Position numbers and translations under genes: made by a program
Origin: Bacillota bacterium
GTDB taxonomy: Bacteria > Bacillota > Bacilli > Paenibacillales > NBRC-103111
DNA: 64,000 bases
Assembly (NCBI GenBank): GCA_023386955.1
Contig: JAEWIS010000014.1
Span: forward strand, 116,281 to 180,280
Direction: 5' to 3'
Notes under the pieces: generated by a model
What the model was told of the DNA's origin: nothing
The model's database searches: none
Seen by the model: the letters and a program-made list of their open reading frames with translations, nothing else
Part shown: one piece after another, positions 7,851 to 17,700 of the stretch
Position numbering within the stretch: the first letter of the stretch is position 1
How the letters are laid out: the number at the start of each line of letters is the position of its first letter

Positions 7851-8027
7851 CGGACAGTCTCCTTCCAAACATCTGATGCCCTCATCCTACCCCATTCCGC
7901 CGCTGGTGCCCATGGACAGAACCAACCGGGATTTGTACAAATCCGAAGTAAGGGGAGTGTGAGTTCAGCTGTCTATCGGGGGCGACTGTAATTAGGAGGG
8001 AGAAGCGGAATGATAGCGGATCGCAAA

Positions 8028-8188
8028 TGTCTGCTATTTTAGAAATTCCTCTTCATTCAACAAAATAACGACATGAAATGTCTGCTATTCCTTCTATCCC
8101 CCCGATTTCCGGGCGAATTGAAGCAAATAGCGTACTTATTTTGTCGTTATTTAGGCTAAATGCAGAATTGGGAGCAAATAGCAGACAA
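8028..8188. repeat. Nested palindromic intergenic element
   Basis: Outer arms TGTCTGCTATTT (8028-8039) and AAATAGCAGACA (8177-8188) enclose inner arms around AAATAACGACA (about 8063-8073) and TGTCGTTATTT (about 8142-8152). A direct copy of AAATGTCTGCTATT lies at 8076-8089. No coding frame is supported between the xylosidase start and 8270. The architecture resembles the element at 40367-40549, although the sequence differs. Confidence 0.6.
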
Positions 8189-8280
8189 TGTTTGCCGCTT
8201 ACATTCCCTCCGGATGATGTTCACCTAGAAATCACACCGCCAGAACTCGAGAGGGTGGCGCTCACCAGTGCCTGGGGGCT

Positions 8281-8416
8281 GTTATCCGGGGGCTCCCCCA
8301 AAAGTAATCGGAATACGCTCCGGAGCATCCGCTTCACTTTTGGGAGGTGTTATCCGGGGGCCCCCCCAAAAGTAATCGGACTAAGCTGCGGAGCATCCAC
8401 TTCACTTTTGGGGGTC
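8281..8416. repeat. Two tandem 68-bp hairpin repeats
   Basis: Units 8281-8348 and 8349-8416 both start GTTATCCGGGGGC. Each pairs CCCCCAAAAGT with ACTTTTGGG near its end, with a smaller GCTCCGGAGC-type dyad in the middle. The units differ at only a few positions. They abut the AraC stop codon at 8419, so the second unit may also terminate that gene. Confidence 0.75.
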
Positions 8417-8418
8417 CA

Positions 8419-9309
8419 TTAGTGCATGTGGCGGTATTCCGACGGCGACAGCTTCGTCCAGCGTTTGAACTGCTTGCTGAAGTGGGCGGCATCCCGGAAG
8501 CCCAGCCGCTCCGCAAGCTGCTCCATGGTCAGCTCCCGGTTCAGAAGCAGCAGCTGGGCCTCCCGCAGCTTAACGGTGGAGAGGTACTGCCGGGGGGAAA
8601 CGCCGTATACGCTTTTGAACAGCCTGGCGCAATAAGCCGGGCTGTACCCCAGCTCCCGGGCGATGCCGGCGATGCCCTGCTTCATCAGCTCCTCCCCGTC
8701 GAGACGCGGCTGCTCGGAGGCAAGGCTGCCGATTCGATCGGCGATGTCCATAGCCAGTCTGTCCCACCGCCCTGTCTCCCGCAGGAACCCCTCCGGCGGA
8801 TCGGCCAGCAGCCGGCTCAAGGCGGAAATCAGTTCCAGGCACAAGGACAGGCTTTTCATCTTGTTCCCGCCGATCTCCTGCTCCATCATCCCAGGTGCCC
8901 CCAAATTGGCCAACAGCGGGTAAAGCACCTCCCACAAAGGGCTTCCCGGTCCATGCAGGGAATGGCCTACCCGTCCCAGCTGCAGCTTCAGCTCCGGCTC
9001 ATCCACACCAAAGTGGATGCAGAGGTAGGTCATCCCCTGCCCGGGTTTGGTGCTGCAGCTGTGGGATTCCCCGGGCTTCAATAGCAGGATTTCTCCGGCG
9101 CCCACCGTAATTTCCCTGCCATCCACCAGAAAATGCTGCTCCCCTTCCAGCGCCATATTCAATTCAAACAAGGGATGGTCGTGAAGCGGGTACGTCCAGC
9201 CCCCCTCCACTTCCCGGCGGTGAACCGAGTAAAAATCCATGGCAATGCGGAAGCCTGCAATAGAGGTATGCCGGAGGCTTTTCTCCTGGTGGCGGGGCAG
9301 CTTTTTCAT
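8419..9309 (-). CDS. AraC family transcriptional regulator
   Basis: This 296-residue protein has an N-terminal cupin sensing domain (PLHDHPLFELNMALEGEQHF near residues 41-60) and a C-terminal AraC helix-turn-helix pair ending DAAHFSKQFKRWTKLSPSEY. GGAAGGAG lies six bases before the ATG. It lies between the xylosidase gene and the ABC importer operon, on the same strand. It is therefore likely to sense a xylose-containing sugar and activate one of them. The 68-bp tandem repeats start three bases past its stop. Confidence 0.85.
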   Translation of the reverse strand: MKKLPRHQEKSLRHTSIAGFRIAMDFYSVHRREVEGGWTYPLHDHPLFELNMALEGEQHFLVDGREITVGAGEILLLKPGESHSCSTKPGQGMTYLCIHFGVDEPELKLQLGRVGHSLHGPGSPLWEVLYPLLANLGAPGMMEQEIGGNKMKSLSLCLELISALSRLLADPPEGFLRETGRWDRLAMDIADRIGSLASEQPRLDGEELMKQGIAGIARELGYSPAYCARLFKSVYGVSPRQYLSTVKLREAQLLLLNRELTMEQLAERLGFRDAAHFSKQFKRWTKLSPSEYRHMH

Positions 9310-9370
9310 GTCCGTCTCCTTCCTTTCTCTCTCTTGTCCTGTGCCGGAGCACTATGCCGGAAAACAGAGC

Positions 9371-9418
9371 CAGGAACCACCCTCCCCGGCTGCTAAAAGC
9401 CGGAATGGCGGTTCCTGT
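9371..9418 (-). terminator. Probable terminator after the ABC importer operon
   Basis: AGGAACC...GGTTCC arms enclose an inner CCGGCT...AGCCGG stem. The T run on the minus strand is weak and displaced, so this is a probable terminator or 3'-end stabiliser only. Confidence 0.5.
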
Positions 9419-9460
9419 CGTTACTGGTTATGCTGCTTCCTTCGTTTATGCCGCTATGCT

Positions 9461-11008
9461 TTATTTCTTGCTCTTCAGGTAAGAGGCCTTATATTCCTCC
9501 ATCATCTTTTCCCCGCCGTTCTTCTTCCACTTGTCCACTTCCGCCTTCCAGCCGGCTTCATCAATTTTGCCCATGATGAACTTGGTTTCGGCGTCGGTGA
9601 TCTGCAGCTCCAGCTCGCTGCCCCGCTCCGTATAGGTGGCGGAGGCCAGGGTCAGAGCCGGGTTCGGTACGGCATACTTGTCATTGTCGGAGACAATCTT
9701 ATTATTCTTCAGGAACAGGTCCGTTTGCTTCATCGGCTTATCCATGTTGTAAGCCTCTCCGCGCTGAAGCAGGGTATCCCGGTAAGGCTTCACTTCCTTG
9801 GCGTCGGCATCCTTATCCAATTGGACGGTAAATTCACCTTCCACCTTATAATGTTTTCCTTCGATACCCTTATTCAGCAGGTTAACCATTTCCTTTTCCA
9901 GCAGCTGGTCCAGGAAGGTCAGGATCCGCTTCATCTCAGCTTCGGTTTTAACGGAGGATTTCGGGATGGCCAGAATACCGGCGTTGCCGCTTTCGCCAGG
10001 CACCCGAATGCCGCCTGCTCCCTCCATGGGAACCGCATCCATAGCTGCTGTCGGGACCACCTTGACCAGGTTGGTCAGCATGGACTGGGCGTTGCCGCCG
10101 GAGATCCGCAGGGCCACACGGCCGGATTCATAGGTTTTGTCGATGGTCAATGCATCGGTAACGGCAAAATCCTGATTGATCAGCTTTTCGTCGTACAGGC
10201 GTTTAAACAGCTTCAGGGTGTTGGTAAATTCCTCCGTCATAAATTCCGGTGTGAAATTGCCCTGGGCATCTACCTTCCACTTATTCGGGCCGCCTTGGGC
10301 CACACTCAGACGGGTCAGGGTGGAGGCAACCCCTTGGTTGTAGTTCTTATCCAGCATCAGACCGTAGGTATCCTTCTTGCCGTTTTTGTCCGGGTCGGTG
10401 TCTGCTACCGTTTTCAAAACATTATACCACTCATCCAGAGTTTTCGGCACCTTCAGCCCCATAGCGTCAAACCAGTCCTTGCGGTAATGGAGCACGGCAC
10501 GGCCAATGCCGCGGTAAACCGGAATGCCGTACAGCTTGCCGTCCACTCTAATGTTGTCGTAATAGATTTCGGATTGGGCGGCCAGGTTCTTATAATCCTT
10601 CAGGTACGGCCCCACTTCCCAGAACACGCCGGATTGCATGGCACTGACAATGGTAGGCACGTAGCTGACCTTCACCAGCTTGGGAAGCTCGCCGGAGGCG
10701 ATCATAACATTAATTTTCTCGTCATAGCCGGAGGTGGGGATCCATTGGAAGCTCAGATTGGTGTTGGTATATTTGGCAATACCCAGCTCCATGGGATTTC
10801 CCTTTGCCGGAATTTCGCCGGGCTGGTGGACGGCAATGGTAAGGTCAAGCGGCTTCAGGTCTTCCTTGGCCGCTTGGCTGGCGGCAGGGCTGGCGCTGCC
10901 CGCCGGGCTTGCAGTGCCTGCGCCTTGCCCTTCGTCGGAACCGCAGGCTGTTAATACAGTGGTGGCCAGCATAACGCCGCCCACAAGACATGCCGTTTTT
11001 TTCATCAT
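9461..11008 (-). CDS. ABC transporter solute-binding lipoprotein (family 1)
   Basis: This 515-residue lipoprotein has a signal peptide and the lipobox LTAC, with Cys at residue 22, followed by a Gly/Ala/Ser-rich linker typical of surface-anchored binding proteins. The rest matches the large LplA/YtcQ-type oligosaccharide-binding family. GGAGGGG lies eight bases before the start. It is the last gene of the GH116-importer operon and shares extended similarity with the other binding protein at 13229, for example DAETKFIMGKIDEAGW against DAETKFIMGLIDEAGW. This suggests an old duplication with different ligand preference. Confidence 0.92.
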   Translation of the reverse strand: MMKKTACLVGGVMLATTVLTACGSDEGQGAGTASPAGSASPAASQAAKEDLKPLDLTIAVHQPGEIPAKGNPMELGIAKYTNTNLSFQWIPTSGYDEKINVMIASGELPKLVKVSYVPTIVSAMQSGVFWEVGPYLKDYKNLAAQSEIYYDNIRVDGKLYGIPVYRGIGRAVLHYRKDWFDAMGLKVPKTLDEWYNVLKTVADTDPDKNGKKDTYGLMLDKNYNQGVASTLTRLSVAQGGPNKWKVDAQGNFTPEFMTEEFTNTLKLFKRLYDEKLINQDFAVTDALTIDKTYESGRVALRISGGNAQSMLTNLVKVVPTAAMDAVPMEGAGGIRVPGESGNAGILAIPKSSVKTEAEMKRILTFLDQLLEKEMVNLLNKGIEGKHYKVEGEFTVQLDKDADAKEVKPYRDTLLQRGEAYNMDKPMKQTDLFLKNNKIVSDNDKYAVPNPALTLASATYTERGSELELQITDAETKFIMGKIDEAGWKAEVDKWKKNGGEKMMEEYKASYLKSKK

Positions 11009-11125
11009 TTTTTCTACCCCTCCGGTATTTGGTAATGTTGATTCTATGGGAAACCCAGCCGGTTCCGCCGCTTGAAGCAGGCCAGCCGGATATTCATAGC
11101 GGACATCTTCTGCCGCCGGGCAACC

Positions 11126-11998
11126 TCAGCCTTTGACCGAGCCCAGCATAACTCCTTTGGCAAAATGCTTTTGCAGGAACGGATACACCAGCAAAATCGG
11201 CACCGTTGCAAACACGATTACCGCCATGCGGATGGTAAGCGGCTGGATCTCCGTGGTATCGATGGAGGTGTCGCCGATGCTGCTTTGGGACAGGATGACA
11301 ATCTGGCGGAGCAGCACCTGAATGGGATACAGGTGGCTGTCGTTAATGTAGAGAATGGCGTTAAAGAACTGGTTCCAGTGGCCCACGGCATAAAATAGCC
11401 CGAAGGTTGCCATGGCCGGCAGGGACAGCGGCAGCACAATGCGGAAGAGCACACCCACATCCGTACAGCCGTCGATCCGCCCGGAATCCTCCAGCCCGTC
11501 GGGAATCTGCTGGAAGAAGTTCTTCAATACGATCAGGTTGAATGCGCTGATGGCCCCGGGAATCATCAAGGACCACAGGGAGTTGGTCAGATGCAGTCCC
11601 TTTACTACAAAATAGGTGGGGATCATACCGCCGCCGAACAGCATGGTGAACAGCACACCCAGAAGAATCAGCTGGCGGCCCCGCAAGCGGGTTTTGGCAA
11701 GGGGATACGCCATCAGAGAGGTAAAGAACAGGTTGATGATGGTGCCCACCACCGTTATATAGATGGAGACCAGCATGCTCCGGAACAGAGTGTCCGTGGA
11801 GAAAATATAACGGTAGGACGCCAGGGACCATTCCTTAGGCCAGAGAATCAACCCGCCCTTGGCCACCTCCGCCGGGCTGGTAAACGACACGGCCAATACA
11901 TAAACAAAAGGCAAAACACAGACGGCCGCGATCAGAATCAGGAGCAGCGCGTTGACAATATCGAAAATCCGGTTGCCCAGTGTCTTATCATGATGCAT
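11126..11998 (-). CDS. Carbohydrate ABC transporter permease (MalG/YtcP type)
   Basis: This 290-residue membrane protein has about six hydrophobic segments, beginning LLLILIAAVCVLPFVYVLA. The EAA loop is near residue 185 (DGCTDVGVLFRIVLPLSLPA), where the shared ATPase docks. Its ATG overlaps the stop of the upstream permease by one base, so the two are translationally coupled. With the partner it forms the channel of an oligosaccharide importer. No ATPase gene is present in the operon; in related bacteria MsmX-type ATPases serve many such importers. Confidence 0.92.
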   Translation of the reverse strand: MHHDKTLGNRIFDIVNALLLILIAAVCVLPFVYVLAVSFTSPAEVAKGGLILWPKEWSLASYRYIFSTDTLFRSMLVSIYITVVGTIINLFFTSLMAYPLAKTRLRGRQLILLGVLFTMLFGGGMIPTYFVVKGLHLTNSLWSLMIPGAISAFNLIVLKNFFQQIPDGLEDSGRIDGCTDVGVLFRIVLPLSLPAMATFGLFYAVGHWNQFFNAILYINDSHLYPIQVLLRQIVILSQSSIGDTSIDTTEIQPLTIRMAVIVFATVPILLVYPFLQKHFAKGVMLGSVKG

Positions 11999-12963
11999 TA
12001 GTAAATCCCCTCCTCACCGAATTTCTTGGCCAGCCAGTTGGACCCGAGGACCAGCACCAGGCCTACGGCGGATTTGAACAGCCCTACCGCTGCGCTGTAG
12101 CTGTATTGGGCCTGAGTCATGCCCTTGGTGTACACATAGGTGTCGAAGACCTCCCCGACCTCCCGGTTGGTGGGGGTCAGCATGAGGAAGATATGCTCGA
12201 AGCCGGAATCCAGGAAGTTCCCCAGACGCAGAATAAACAGGATGACGATGGTGCTGCGGATTGCGGGAAGCGTAATATGCCATAGCTGGCGCCAGCGCCC
12301 TGCCCCGTCGATCCGGGCTGCCTCATACAGCTGGAGATCCACGCCGGCCAGTGCGGCCAGGAAGATAACCGTGCCCCAGCCCACCTCTTTCCAGATGGAT
12401 TGAGTGATAATCATGGTCCGGAACCATTCCGCTTCCAGCAGGAAGGCAATTTTCTTCCCGGTAATCTGGTAAAGAAGCTCGTTCAACACCCCGTTCTCCG
12501 TAGTCAGCAGGATATAGAAAATCCCGACCACCACCACCCAGGACACGAAATGGGGAATATACACCAGGGTTTGGATGAAGTTTTTAAATTTGGCCTGCCG
12601 CACCTCATTCAGCATCAGGGACAGGATAATAGGCATGGGAAAAAAGAAAACAAGGTTATACACCGCCAGAATAACGGTGTTGCGGAACAGCATGCCGAAC
12701 TGCGGCTCCGAGAAAAACCGTTCGAAGTGTTTAAGACCGACCCACGGACTGCCCAAAAATCCGGTATAGGGCTTGTAATCCTGGAAGGCCATGGTTACCC
12801 CGTACATGGGCACATATTTGAATACAATAAAGTAGATAATGCCGGGGAGCAGCATCAGATACAGCCATTTGTCCCTGACGATGTCCCGCAGCAGGATGCC
12901 CAGCTTGCCCTTTTTGGCCTGCAGGCCGGGAGCCCCCGCCGGAGCAGCCATTTCCTGTTTCAT
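11998..12963 (-). CDS. Carbohydrate ABC transporter permease (LplB/UgpA type)
   Basis: This 321-residue integral membrane protein starts with a cytoplasmic tail and a first membrane segment at about residues 33-55 (LYLMLLPGIIYFIVF). The EAA loop EAARIDGAGRWRQLWHITLP lies near residue 213. AGGAGG precedes the ATG by eight bases. It is paired with the permease at 11126 and with two binding proteins, and is probably part of an importer for xylan-derived or other plant oligosaccharides, judged by the GH116-like gene upstream. Confidence 0.92.
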   Translation of the reverse strand: MKQEMAAPAGAPGLQAKKGKLGILLRDIVRDKWLYLMLLPGIIYFIVFKYVPMYGVTMAFQDYKPYTGFLGSPWVGLKHFERFFSEPQFGMLFRNTVILAVYNLVFFFPMPIILSLMLNEVRQAKFKNFIQTLVYIPHFVSWVVVVGIFYILLTTENGVLNELLYQITGKKIAFLLEAEWFRTMIITQSIWKEVGWGTVIFLAALAGVDLQLYEAARIDGAGRWRQLWHITLPAIRSTIVILFILRLGNFLDSGFEHIFLMLTPTNREVGEVFDTYVYTKGMTQAQYSYSAAVGLFKSAVGLVLVLGSNWLAKKFGEEGIY

Positions 12964-13228
12964 CTTCGCAACCTCCTATGTGATCTCTTTATGTTCTGAT
13001 CCCCATCTTGAAGGAAGACGCCATGACAGGCTATAGGGCTGACAAAACCATGTTGCCGACGGTGGCAGATTCCGCAGCAATATGCAGGTCATAACCTTAG
13101 GCATACACAAGATAAAACCATAGAGAGCCAGCCCCCACGCATAAAAAGAGCCGGAAGCAGCAAAAAGGCCCCGCCGCTGCAACATGCAGGACGGAGCCGC
13201 AAAGCCAACAAGCTGTATAGATGACATC
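12964..13228. other. Gap inside the importer operon without a supported gene
   Basis: These 265 bases separate the binding-protein gene from the permease pair. A 97-residue minus-strand frame crosses it but overlaps the binding-protein 3' end and has no ribosome site. I see no strong terminator or promoter. Confidence 0.4.
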
Positions 13229-14725
13229 TTATTTCCTGTTCTGCCTGCTGTAGGACTCCTCATATTCACGAATCACCCGGTCGCCGCCGGCATGCCTCCA
13301 TTTGGCCAGCTCAGCCTCCCAACCCGCTTCATCGATCAGACCCATAATAAATTTGGTTTCGGCATCCGTGATCAGAGTATCCAGCTCCTTGCCCAGCTCG
13401 GCAAAGGTATCCGATTCCAGAGTCAGTGCCGGATTCTCCACAATATAATCCCGGTTCTCTCTGTTGATCTGCTGGCTTTTCCGGTAGAGCTCCGGCTGGG
13501 AGCTGGGTTTCACGGATTCCGGCTCCTCCACCTGACGAAGGAGCATATCCCGGTAGGGTTTTACTTCCTTCAAGTCCAGGGTGCGGTCCAGCACCTCCGT
13601 AAACTCCCCCGTGTCCTTCCAATGGCGGTTCTCCACTCCTTTGGAAATGACCGTTTGCATAGGAGGCTCCAGCAGCTTGTCCAGAAACTCCAGGATCCTT
13701 TTGGCCTCCTCCACCGTTTTAACGGAATCCTTCGGCAGAGCAAAAAATCCGGAATTCCCCGCTTCCCCCGGCAAACGAATGCCCCCGGGACCCCGGAGGG
13801 GAGCCACATCCACCTCCGCCTGCGGAACGGTCTTGCCCAGCTTATCCATCCAGGTCTGGGCGTTGCCGCCGTTAATCTGGATGCCGGCGCGGCCGGAATC
13901 ATAAATTTTCGCCGTTTCGTTGGTATCCACCACAGCAAAATCCGAATTGATCAGCTTCTCCTGATACAACCGCCGGAACAGCTTCATGGTCTCCAAAAAA
14001 GGCTCCGTCATAAATTCCGGGGTAAACCGCCCGTTTTGCTCCAGCCACTTGTTGGGGCCGCCCTGGGATACGGAGATCCGGGTCAGCAGGGAGCTGACAT
14101 CCTGATTGTACTTTTTCTCCAGAGCCATGCCGTAGGTGTCCTGCTTGCCATTGCCGTCGGGGTCCTCCATGGTCATGGCCCGCACTACCTTGTACCAATC
14201 CTCCAGGGTAACCGGCAGCTGCAGGCCCAGCTTGTCCAGCCAGTCCTTGCGGTATTGAATCACCGCACGGCCCAGCTCCCGGGCAATGGGGATGCCATAT
14301 ATTTTGCCGTCCACCGCGATGTTGTCATAATACTGCCGGTCCACCGCAGACAAGGAGGGGTATTCCTTCAAGAGCGGGCCCAACTCCCAGAACTGCCCCG
14401 CCTTCATGGTGGCAATGTACGTAGGAGAATAGCTGATTTTGATCAGCTTGGGCATTTCGCCGGAAGCGATCATCAGGCGGAGCTTATCATCGTAGGCGGA
14501 CAAGGGAATCCACTGGATTTGCAGATCGGTATGGGTATAGGCTTCAATGGCTTGCTCCACTTCATTGTTCTTCGGAGGCAGTTCTCCGATCAGCGGAGCG
14601 CCGATGGATAGATAGAACATGTCCTTCTTTTCGGAGCCTCCGCCGTTTTTTGCCCACGGGCCGCAGCCCGCCAGCATCACCGCCACAATCAGAACCACAC
14701 AAACCGCAGATCCCCCTCTTTTCAT
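13229..14725 (-). CDS. ABC transporter solute-binding lipoprotein, second copy
   Basis: This 498-residue lipoprotein starts at MKRGGSAVCVVLIVAVMLAG, with the lipobox Cys at residue 21. The longer frame adds 18 residues that would spoil the signal peptide, and AAAGGTGG precedes this ATG. It aligns along its length with the binding protein at 9461. It lies 19 bases after the GH116-like gene and upstream of the permeases. One permease pair with two binding proteins suggests either a broad-specificity importer or a signalling role for one of them. Confidence 0.9.
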   Translation of the reverse strand: MKRGGSAVCVVLIVAVMLAGCGPWAKNGGGSEKKDMFYLSIGAPLIGELPPKNNEVEQAIEAYTHTDLQIQWIPLSAYDDKLRLMIASGEMPKLIKISYSPTYIATMKAGQFWELGPLLKEYPSLSAVDRQYYDNIAVDGKIYGIPIARELGRAVIQYRKDWLDKLGLQLPVTLEDWYKVVRAMTMEDPDGNGKQDTYGMALEKKYNQDVSSLLTRISVSQGGPNKWLEQNGRFTPEFMTEPFLETMKLFRRLYQEKLINSDFAVVDTNETAKIYDSGRAGIQINGGNAQTWMDKLGKTVPQAEVDVAPLRGPGGIRLPGEAGNSGFFALPKDSVKTVEEAKRILEFLDKLLEPPMQTVISKGVENRHWKDTGEFTEVLDRTLDLKEVKPYRDMLLRQVEEPESVKPSSQPELYRKSQQINRENRDYIVENPALTLESDTFAELGKELDTLITDAETKFIMGLIDEAGWEAELAKWRHAGGDRVIREYEESYSRQNRK

Positions 14726-14744
14726 CCGGCCCCACCTTTTCCCT

Positions 14745-17700
14745 TTAGGATTGGTTTGTTTTGTTATAATGCCATACATTCATCTCGCACACAGTCAATT
14801 TCCGGGGTTCCTCGGTGCCTGTGAATACCACCTTCACATAACGCGCCGTCTGCTCCGGGAAAACCGCCCTGGTTCCAGCGCTGTCCGCCTCTCCCCGGCC
14901 CGATGCCACAGCCGCACCGAAGTCCGTACCGTCATCCGATACATAAACCTCGAAAACACCGGGTCCCTCCTCCAATTGATGCTGAAGCGTAATGCCGTTG
15001 AAGCATTGCCGGTCCTGCATATCGATCAGAATATGGGCCCCCTCCGAACGGAAGGTAATGCCCCAGGCCGTGGAGGTGTTCCCGTCCAACAGGGTGTACG
15101 CATTCAGGCCGTTCCGGGAGGTTCTGGCGGTCCAGCCCGTCCGGTCCAATCTTCCGTCATCCTGCAAAAATTTGAATTTATCCAGGTTCAGCAGATTATC
15201 CTCGGAATTGCCGTAGAATTTCAGAACCACGTGGTGCCTGCCTGTGGTACGGGCAATAGGACAGGTGACGGTTTTCCATTGTTCATGGCCCCCGGTATGG
15301 GGCACCGAACATTCTCCCACCACCCGGCCGCCTACACTGTCCAGCACAATCTCCATTCTGGACCCTTCCGCCGTACTGGCCACCTTGGCAATAAAGGCTG
15401 CGGAGCCGACCTCCCCGAACTCCACATTGTTTAGCTTGATATAGTCGAAATTATGGCAGTCCGTTACGTACCAGGTGCATCCAACAGGAGTCACCAGAGT
15501 CACACCCGCCGTTTCATCGGCGCTCTCCGCTTCCATATAACCGTAAGCATCCCGCAAGGCAGAAGGCTTCGCCCCATCCGCTCCGGTAGCCGGTTTGGCC
15601 GGCAGCGGCGGGGAGGCCGGACCGGGATCGCCACAGACTACGATTCGGATGCCGCTGCTGTCAACAATTCCTTCCCAGGTCACGGTCAATTCCCGGGCAT
15701 AACCCGTTCCGGTGCGCAAACAGGGGCAGGGTTGGCCGTTCACCGTGACTGTAACCTCCGCTCCATAACAATCCGTCAGATGAAGGGTTCCAATCTCCAG
15801 AGGGAAGTCCGTGCGGAAGAGTATTTCCCGGTTCTGGCGGGCATCCCCGCTTAGGAAGCAGCTTATGGTGCCGTATCCCTCAGGCATCATCACCGCAGCC
15901 TCCGTCAGCTTATGGTTCATTTCCTCCAGGATAATGGGTTGGAGCCAAATTTCCTTCCGGTTTTTATTCCGTTGAAAGCCGATGATATCATAATAATTCC
16001 GCCACAGCCCCGGCATGCTGATATATTGCTTGTCCCCCGAGATTTCGGTGGCCAAATAATGGGGCTCTCCCGCGGCCGGAAGTATATCCAGGGGATGGTT
16101 GAACACATAGTCTCTGTTGCTGTACTGCCGGGTGTAAGCATCCTTTTGCATGGCAAGCCATTGATTGGCCCTCCGGGTAAGCAGCAGCAGTCCGCCGTAG
16201 TGGGTCAGCAGATAAGGCGTCCACTCGTTGTAGGTCCCCCCGAGATTGCCCATCCCCCAATAATACGGGTGATAATAGCTGTCCAGCTGCTCCAGCACCC
16301 GGTCTGTTTCTTCGGCGCTCCATATTTCCCCCAGACGCAGGTGCAGAGAAAGCCACTGTCCGGCAAAATAGGATTCACAGCCCCTTCCCGTTGGAAAGCC
16401 CTTCTCCAAATAACGCTGCCTGTAGGAGGACACCACCGTGGCATAGGCTGTTTCATAAGCTTCAATGAAGTCTTCGTTCTCCCCGAATTCACCGCCAAGA
16501 AGCAGCATAATCCGGTAGGCCACAGCCGACAGACTGGCGTTGAAGGGATTGGGATCGCCGCCGGCATCATAGGAATTCTCCGAATCCTCAAAGGTATACG
16601 GATATTCGGTGCTGCCATACAGCTCCACCTGGTCCAAAATCCGCTGCCCCGCTTTTTTCAGATACGGCCAAAAGTAGTGAAGCTGCTCCCCGTTTCCCGT
16701 AGCCAGATAGGTCTCATAAACAGAGATGATAAGGCCGCAGTTCAGATCCACCCACTTATCGATATTCCGGTAATCGGCATGCTCCCGGTCATCCCAGTCC
16801 ACCAGCACGGATTTATCCGGCCCAGCCGTATTGAAATCGTGATGGATCTGACCGTTCCCCTTCTGGGTCCTGGCCCAATACTGCAGCTCCTGCCAGGCGA
16901 AGGACGGAATCAGCTGGTTAATGATCTGCCTGGCATGCCACATTTGGTCCATGGTGCCGAAGCAGGTCCACTCTCCTTCGGCGAAGGCGAGTCTGCCGTC
17001 TTTTTTGTAGAGGGAATTATTGGTCAGATTGACCAATGTGTTCAGGGTATGGGTCACCAGCCACTCCGGCAGGTTGGAGCTCCTCATCCGGTCCACCAGC
17101 TTAACAGCCTTTTCCTTCAATGTATCAAAATGCTCCAGGCCCAGCCCGGCAATGGCGGCGGAGCTGTCATAACGGCCCAGATAATAATGCCGCTCCGGAT
17201 CAGTGTCGTCATACCAGGCCAGCACAAAACGGATGGTTTTCGTCTCGCGGGAAGCCAGCTTCACCTTCACCGCCACCCGGTTCAGCATATCTGCCAGAGG
17301 CTGGCTGCATAATCCATCCTCCAGAAATCCTTCGCCGCCGCCCACCGTCAGAACCGCACCGGGATCACTGCTTCCGGCCAAAACCGTCCAGCCCCGGGAG
17401 GCAAACCCTCTGCCGACGGCAGAATAGGCCGAGTCCATCTTCATATCCAATTGGAAAGCGCAGGCCGCCTCAGCAGCACTGTCCGCTTCATTGGTAAGCT
17501 CCAGCTCATAAAAAGCGCAGGGCAGAGACATCAGCTCCACATTAGCCGGGTCAAAAGGGGCAAAAGCCAGCATGTGGATCCGGATATCCTGAACGGTCCC
17601 GAAATAAGCACGGTGCAGCGGCCATATGGCATCATCGGCAGAACGGCCGTTGGCCACCTCCGACTTCAGGGTTGACACATTTGCCTTAAGGCCGTTCCGG

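Noticed and set aside
8078..8422. 114-codon plus-strand frame
   Set aside because: It runs through the nested palindrome and the tandem hairpins, has no ribosome site and no domain pattern.
12976..13269. 97-codon minus-strand frame in the operon gap
   Set aside because: It overlaps the binding-protein gene and lacks a ribosome site.
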